From Bacteroidota bacterium (GTDB lineage: Bacteria > Bacteroidota > Bacteroidia > JAADEI01): a stretch of 11,591 bases of DNA. A model generated the notes under the pieces. It ran no database searches. It saw only the letters and a list, made by a program, of their open reading frames with translations, and was not told the origin of the DNA. The DNA is taken from contig JAJRPU010000051.1 in assembly GCA_024280615.1 (NCBI GenBank), forward strand, positions 1-11,591, read 5' to 3'. The translations under genes were made by a program, and so were the position numbers. Below are positions 7,353 through 11,591 of the stretch, in pieces; within the stretch, counting starts at the first letter, position 1, and each line of letters starts with the position of its first letter.

Positions 7353-8621
7353 ATGATAAGCATTGATGTTATAGTGGGTCTTCAATGGGGAGATGAGGGT
7401 AAAGGAAAGATTGTCCATGCGATGGCTGATAAGTATGATGTAGTGGCAAGGTTTCAAGGAGGTCCCAATGCAGGACATACTATTTATGTAAATGATAGAA
7501 AAATAATCTTGCATCATTTGCCTTCTGGGATAGTATCTTCGTGTTCATATAACATAGTAGGTTCGGGGATGGTTGTTGACCCATCTACCTTGATTGAAGA
7601 GATTAAAGCCTTACAGAGTGTTGTTCCGGATGTTTCTGACAGACTATACTTATCTTATAGAGCCGTGTTAATCATGCCCACACACACTTTACTTGACCGT
7701 GCTAGCGAAAGGGCAAAGGGGGATTCTTGTGTTGGGTCCACACAAAGGGGTATTGCTCCTTCGTATATGGACAAAACAGGACGCAATGCTCTTAGAATAA
7801 TTGATATTCTCAGGTCAGATTTTGAATCTATGTACAGACGTCTTAAAACAAAACACTTAAAGCTTCTTAAAGTTTATGATGCCGAGGACTTAATAGAGAG
7901 TTTAGATAGCATGGAAGACAAATGGTTTGAAGCCATTGAATTTATGAGGTCATTACATTTTGTTAATGAACCATACTTATGGGAAAAGCTTGATAATGTG
8001 TCTGTTCTTGCCGAAGGGGCACAGGGAACAATGCTTGATATTCAGTGGGGAACATATCCATATGTAACCTCGTCAAACACTATAAGTGGTTCTGTATCTG
8101 TGGGCTTGGGGGTTTCTCCTAAGCACATACGTAAGGTGATTGGAATCACAAAAGCATACACTACACGCGTAGGCAATGGTCCGTTTCCAACAGAAATGCC
8201 AGAGGAAATTGCTAATGTAATTAGACAGAGGGGCGGCGAGTATGGTTCAACCACTGGTAGACCACGACGATGTGGTTGGTTAGACTTGGTCGCATTGAAA
8301 TATGCCACTATAATAAATGGAGTGGATGAGCTAGTTATAACAAAAACTGATGTGTTAACAAATTTTAAACCTTTAAAAGTGGCTATTGATTATGACCTGA
8401 ATGGCAGGCGAATAAAAGAGGTCATCCCATATCTTGAGCAAGTCAAGCCTATTTACCAGGATATTGAGCCTTGGCAATCCGTAAGTTTCAAAGACAAAAA
8501 CTTTGCATCATTTATAGATATTATAGAGGGTTACCTTAGTGTTCCAGTTACTATGGTCTCTTATGGACCACGCAAAGAGCAAATAATTAAAGTGAAGGCT
8601 AAGGGAACTATGGCTTATTGA
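7353..8621 (+). CDS. purA: Adenylosuccinate synthetase PurA
   Basis: Joins IMP and aspartate using GTP to make adenylosuccinate, the first committed step from IMP to AMP. It is cytoplasmic and works as a dimer. The 422 residues match the normal size. GDEGKGK at 13-19 is the phosphate loop with the catalytic Asp14, and His42 sits in NAGHT. Further family blocks are KAYTTRVGNGPFPTE, TTGRPRRCGWLD and the guanine-binding ITKTDVL. The usual GTTGRGIGPxYxDK block is present as GSTQRGIAPSYMDK, a recognisable but less common variant. The ATG at 7353 starts six residues before the conserved IVGLQWGDEG, so the N-terminus is right. The next gene begins about 20 nt after the stop and is probably cotranscribed. 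Confidence 0.98.
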   Translation: MISIDVIVGLQWGDEGKGKIVHAMADKYDVVARFQGGPNAGHTIYVNDRKIILHHLPSGIVSSCSYNIVGSGMVVDPSTLIEEIKALQSVVPDVSDRLYLSYRAVLIMPTHTLLDRASERAKGDSCVGSTQRGIAPSYMDKTGRNALRIIDILRSDFESMYRRLKTKHLKLLKVYDAEDLIESLDSMEDKWFEAIEFMRSLHFVNEPYLWEKLDNVSVLAEGAQGTMLDIQWGTYPYVTSSNTISGSVSVGLGVSPKHIRKVIGITKAYTTRVGNGPFPTEMPEEIANVIRQRGGEYGSTTGRPRRCGWLDLVALKYATIINGVDELVITKTDVLTNFKPLKVAIDYDLNGRRIKEVIPYLEQVKPIYQDIEPWQSVSFKDKNFASFIDIIEGYLSVPVTMVSYGPRKEQIIKVKAKGTMAY

Positions 8622-8641
8622 TATTGGGTTCACATATAAAA

Positions 8642-9481
8642 ATGTGTTTAACCATGTATACAGCTGGTATTGGACAGGATGAACTGAAGTTTTGGGAGGA
8701 AGAAGTTGAAAAAGCCAGTTATGAGAAGCCTGTAATTGTTGATTTTTGGGCTCCATGGTGCGGTCCTTGTCAATACATAGGTCCGATACTGGAAAGGCTC
8801 CATGTCCAAGCAGGTGGTAAATGGAAGTTAGTTAAAGTTAATGTTGATGAAATGCCTGTGCTGGCTCAAAAATTTGGTATCCGTAGCATTCCTACTATCA
8901 AAGCGTTTTACAAGGGCAAGGAGATTGGTTCTATAATGGGAGCCCTGCCTGAACCACAGCTTCGCCAGTGGATAGAAAACCTTTTGCCCGACTCATCGGC
9001 ACAGCAAATTAAACAAATTCTACAGGATTTTGAAAAGGGTAACATAACACAAGAACACATTTCCACTTTAGAACAGCTTTATGCCCAGGACCCATCAAAC
9101 CTTGATGTTAAGTATCTTTTAGCGAAGGCTTCTGTTATAGATAATCCACAATTTGCTAAGACCCTATTGAGTGGCTTTGATGAAACGTATGACCATTACT
9201 TAAAAGTTAAGTCTTTGCAAAAACTAGCTGAGTTTTTGAGTTCTGACCCAGAAACATTGCCCGATGGACACGCTAAAGAGTTAATGAGTCATATTCATCA
9301 TCACCTAAAAAGAAAAAATATTGAAGATGCAATTAAGTTGATTTTGGAAGCTTTGATGAAAGATAAAGAGTATGCGGGTGGACTGCCCAAAGAAGTAGGA
9401 TTAGGCATCTTCGCACACTTAGGGGATGAAAATCCTTTAACACAGAAGTACAGGAGACGATTTAATATGCTTCTGTTCTAA
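8642..9481 (+). CDS. cnoX: CnoX/YbbN-like thioredoxin-chaperone with TPR-like tail
   Basis: A two-part protein of 279 residues. Residues about 10-115 are a thioredoxin fold with the active-site motif WAPWCGPC (Cys40 and Cys43) and the cis-proline Pro84 in RSIPT. The remainder is helical and TPR-like, ending in GLGIFAHLGDENPL and YRRRF, the typical end of YbbN/CnoX proteins. In E. coli CnoX protects substrates from oxidation and hands them to GroEL, and its own motif has lost the CxxC pair. Here CGPC is intact, so true thiol-disulfide reductase activity is expected, as in many other members. GroEL coupling is inferred from the family only. The ATG at 8642 is chosen. ATG 8654 and a TTG at 8618 overlapping the purA stop are alternatives. 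An A-rich run rather than a Shine-Dalgarno site precedes the start. The gene ends 19 nt before a convergent gene. Confidence 0.85.
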   Translation: MCLTMYTAGIGQDELKFWEEEVEKASYEKPVIVDFWAPWCGPCQYIGPILERLHVQAGGKWKLVKVNVDEMPVLAQKFGIRSIPTIKAFYKGKEIGSIMGALPEPQLRQWIENLLPDSSAQQIKQILQDFEKGNITQEHISTLEQLYAQDPSNLDVKYLLAKASVIDNPQFAKTLLSGFDETYDHYLKVKSLQKLAEFLSSDPETLPDGHAKELMSHIHHHLKRKNIEDAIKLILEALMKDKEYAGGLPKEVGLGIFAHLGDENPLTQKYRRRFNMLLF

Positions 9482-9500
9482 GACAATGTTAAACGAACTA

Positions 9501-10100
9501 TTACCTTTTCCGCCAGATTAAATGAATTAGTGATGCGGGACCCCTGTGGCCAGGACCCTCCTGCAAAACTCTTTCCTCTGTTTCAAGTAGTATTATTTCA
9601 CCGTCTTGAAAGTGATTTTGTAACTCCTCAACCGTGGGCATATATTCATAAAAGGGTGGACCTCCACTGGTGAACCTGTGGAGTCGTTGCAAAGGAGAGA
9701 ACCATTCTCCGAGGAAAATACCCTTTGGTTTTAGTAATTCTTTGATTTTCTTGTAAAGCAAAACTCTTTTCTCCAAAGGTGCGTGGAAAAAAGTTGTAAT
9801 GACGCCATCGTAATGGTATAAAGGACTCCACGAAAGAGCATCTGCGTTTATAAAGTTAACTTTACTACCTTTTTCTTTTGCCCAGGATTTTGCTTTTTCT
9901 ATGGCGACTTCGGAAGAGTCTATGGCATCCACACAAAAGCCCTGTTGTGCCAAAAACACAGCGTTACGACCTTCCCCACAAGCCAATTCTAAAACCTTGC
10001 CTCCTTGCAGAATTAAATTACAATACCTTTTTATGAATTCATTTGGTTCTTTTCCATAGAAAAATTCATCACCTCTATACACCTCATTCCAGTCAATCAT
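9501..10100 (-). CDS. Class I SAM-dependent methyltransferase
   Basis: A 199-residue cytoplasmic enzyme of the Rossmann methyltransferase fold. The N-terminal WNEVYRGDEFFYGKEPNEF (residues 4-22) is typical of the TehB/thiopurine-methyltransferase-like branch. Motif I is VLELACGEGRNA at 36-47, which binds S-adenosylmethionine. Asp61 in DAIDSS would hold the ribose hydroxyls, and NADAL follows as motif III. The segment LKPKGIFLGEW is the usual late strand. The substrate cannot be read from the sequence; small thiols, metalloids or metabolites are possible for this branch. Its ATG overlaps the stop codon of the upstream wbqC-family gene (ATGA, 10097-10100), so it is translationally coupled as the last gene of the operon. 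I see no clear terminator in the 19-bp gap to the convergent gene. Confidence 0.9.
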   Translation of the reverse strand: MIDWNEVYRGDEFFYGKEPNEFIKRYCNLILQGGKVLELACGEGRNAVFLAQQGFCVDAIDSSEVAIEKAKSWAKEKGSKVNFINADALSWSPLYHYDGVITTFFHAPLEKRVLLYKKIKELLKPKGIFLGEWFSPLQRLHRFTSGGPPFYEYMPTVEELQNHFQDGEIILLETEERVLQEGPGHRGPASLIHLIWRKR

Positions 10101-10804
10101 TGCAATGCTAAGTTATACATTTTTTGCATAAAATTCGGATGTTTGAGAGCAAATTGCCAGTATTGTTCAAGATATTCTGCACTGTGAGGTCCCATGTTAA
10201 AAAGAAGGTCAATGATTGATAGATTGGGGGTAAAACCTGTTAACTCTTGAAAATGTTGGATGTATTGTGGCATATCAGGATGTGGAGTATTAAGTAATTT
10301 CCTGTAAGGAATCCAGTGCCAGCGTAGATCAATTTGTGCTTCTGGGAATTCTCTTTTAAATGAATCGACAATAATGATTTCCGCTGGTAATCCAATCCTT
10401 TCAATTATCCATCTTAACAAAGCAATGTTTAATTCCGCAATTGTCGCCCATCGTCTCATACGAATTAAATCTCTAATTTCATCTTCATAGAACTCAAAGA
10501 AAGGGGATGCTCTGTAAGATGCCGAGATGCCAAGATAGTGTTTAATATGCCAGTTGTGGCTGTAGTCTAATTCAAGACTTTTGAGCGGTGTTCTACTTCT
10601 TCCTTTCCGTTTGGTAGTTACGATTAAAAGCAAAGGTCCGTTAGCTTGCAAAATATAAGCTTTGTTTATGTATGAGTTCTTTTCAAAATGCATTGAGACG
10701 TCTATAAATAATTTGCCTCCTTGTACAAGCGGTGCAAATAGTGGTACAGGAGGTAAATACATAGCAGGAGCTATAACACTAACTTGGCTATGCCCCATCA
10801 ACAT
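10097..10804 (-). CDS. WbqC-family protein
   Basis: A protein of 235 residues of the WbqC family (PF08889), first named from O-antigen clusters but widespread in Bacteroidota outside them. The biochemical role is unknown. Family features seen in order: YLPPVPLFAPL near the N-terminus; FEKNSYINKAYI, which matches the usual basic and Asn/Arg block; a DYSHNW...HYLGISASYRASPFFEFY block; and near the C-terminus GFTPNLSIIDLLFNMGP, a hallmark of the family. No signal peptide or membrane segment is evident. The ATG at 10804 overlaps the ispD end by 17 nt. ATG 10798, two codons on, and a TTG at 10816 are alternatives. Its place between ispD and a methyltransferase gives no direct clue to its job. Confidence 0.85.
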   Translation of the reverse strand: MLMGHSQVSVIAPAMYLPPVPLFAPLVQGGKLFIDVSMHFEKNSYINKAYILQANGPLLLIVTTKRKGRSRTPLKSLELDYSHNWHIKHYLGISASYRASPFFEFYEDEIRDLIRMRRWATIAELNIALLRWIIERIGLPAEIIIVDSFKREFPEAQIDLRWHWIPYRKLLNTPHPDMPQYIQHFQELTGFTPNLSIIDLLFNMGPHSAEYLEQYWQFALKHPNFMQKMYNLALQ

Positions 10805-11486
10805 CAGGTTTTTCAATTACCCTGGATGAAATAAAAGCTTCTGCTATAACTAAATCTTGCGGGTAGGTGATTTTTATATTTCTCCTATCCCCTTCAACAA
10901 TGTTAACCTTCGTTCCAAACAGAGATGCTTCATCTGTGCTATACGTTCCAGAAAGACCATTCATTTTATCCAGTAGGTCGCTTAGATAGAAGCCTTGTGG
11001 GGTCTGCACTAAATGAACTAGTTCTCTGTCAATTGGTCGGTTAAGGTTTTGCAATTGGATTCTCACCGAGTCTGGTGGCTTAATCGTTGGCACTGTTGCC
11101 CTCCCTTTCTCTATCCTTTCGTGTACCCTTTTTATTAGTTCAATAGAAACGAAGGGTCTCACTCCATCGTGAATTAAAACCTTGCAATCATCACAATAGT
11201 TTTTAATCCACATCAAGCCCTTTAGAACAGATTCCTGACGATGATTTCCCCCCTCTATTATACCTTCGCATAACTTCAAAAGATTACCCGGGAGGGATTC
11301 AGCTAATGCTATATATTCTTTTCCCTTTGGAATAGTAAGTAACAGTTTTGCATCTGGAAGGGCTTTCTTAAAGGCAAGGATGGACCATGCTACTATGGGC
11401 AAACCCCCTAAATCCACGAATTGCTTTGGTATCTGTGCTCCAAAGCGTCTTCCCGTACCACTAGCAACCACTAAAATCCACGTCAC
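10788..11486 (-). CDS. ispD: 2-C-methyl-D-erythritol 4-phosphate cytidylyltransferase IspD
   Basis: Third step of the non-mevalonate (MEP) isoprenoid pathway: MEP and CTP give CDP-ME and pyrophosphate in the cytoplasm. The 232 residues match the family. The CTP-binding loop is ASGTGRRFG at 8-16 with the catalytic Arg14, followed by the catalytic Lys21 in IPKQF. Later blocks are VLIHDGVRPFV, DRELVHLVQTPQGF, the TDEASL segment and GDRRNIKITYPQDL near the end. A serine stands where the first motif usually has a second alanine, a mild change. The start must be GTG at 11486, because the same frame has a stop three codons upstream. It begins 6 nt after the queA stop. No ispF-like domain is fused. 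Confidence 0.95.
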   Translation of the reverse strand: MTWILVVASGTGRRFGAQIPKQFVDLGGLPIVAWSILAFKKALPDAKLLLTIPKGKEYIALAESLPGNLLKLCEGIIEGGNHRQESVLKGLMWIKNYCDDCKVLIHDGVRPFVSIELIKRVHERIEKGRATVPTIKPPDSVRIQLQNLNRPIDRELVHLVQTPQGFYLSDLLDKMNGLSGTYSTDEASLFGTKVNIVEGDRRNIKITYPQDLVIAEAFISSRVIEKPDVDGA

Positions 11487-11492
11487 TATGCC

Positions 11493-11591
11493 TTACAGTA
11501 TTAGCATTGCGTCTCCGTAACTTAGAAAGCGATATCGTTGGTTGATGGCTTCTTCGTAAGCCTTAAATAGCAAATCCTTGCCGGCAAAGGT
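11493..11591 (-). CDS. queA: tRNA preQ1 ribosyltransferase-isomerase QueA, C-terminal end only
   Basis: Only the last 32 residues and the TAA stop are in the window; the gene continues past the right edge. The residues FAGKDLLFKAYEEAI, then YRFLSYGDAMLIL, match the very conserved end of QueA (FAGxxxxxxAYxxAI, YRFxSYGDAMLIL). QueA moves the ribosyl part of S-adenosylmethionine onto preQ1 in tRNA, making epoxyqueuosine in the queuosine pathway. The stop lies 6 nt before ispD, so the two are surely in one operon, whose promoter is outside the window. Confidence 0.88.
   Translation of the reverse strand, partial: TFAGKDLLFKAYEEAINQRYRFLSYGDAMLIL

Overview
The window most likely comes from a member of the Bacteroidota. 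Three things point there: an 827-residue outer-membrane protein with a carboxypeptidase-regulatory-like domain, plug and barrel; a WbqC-family protein; and promoter elements of the TTTG-N19-TAnnTTTG type used by that phylum, with starts that mostly lack a Shine-Dalgarno sequence. The DNA is AT-rich. The CRISPR repeat carries a crRNA handle like the one used by type III complexes of Thermus, which fits a thermophilic or microbial-mat lifestyle but does not prove it.

Layout. Positions 1-687 are the right-hand part of a CRISPR array: nine identical 37-bp repeats and eight complete spacers of 35-45 bp, with a cut-off spacer at the left edge. The repeat reads as crRNA on the minus strand, so the leader should be the AT-rich stretch after 687. 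No cas gene lies in the window. At 984-3467 is the outer-membrane receptor-like protein. At 3687-4308 is a membrane-anchored protein of unknown function broken by one frameshift, with a perfect 9-bp inverted repeat just before its start. Positions 4309-4789 have no gene but hold a diverged pair of direct repeats about 100 bp apart and a terminator for the next gene. katG (catalase-peroxidase) lies on the minus strand at 4790-7027, with a well-formed promoter just upstream. purA and a CnoX/YbbN-type thioredoxin-chaperone follow on the plus strand and probably share a transcript. The right end is a tight minus-strand operon, read from the right edge leftwards: queA (3' end only), ispD, a wbqC-family gene and a SAM-dependent methyltransferase, with a 6-nt gap and then overlaps of about 17 and 4 nt.

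How the genes relate. The window is mostly housekeeping: purine synthesis (purA), isoprenoid precursors (ispD), queuosine tRNA modification (queA), and protection from oxidants (katG removes H2O2; the CnoX-like protein would guard and reduce oxidised proteins). The accessory part is the left 4.7 kb: the array, the surface protein, the broken gene and the repeats. I found no complete undescribed system. The most interesting signals are the array with its apparent type III handle and strand-skewed spacers, the frameshifted gene, and the repeat pair whose core differs almost only by transitions.
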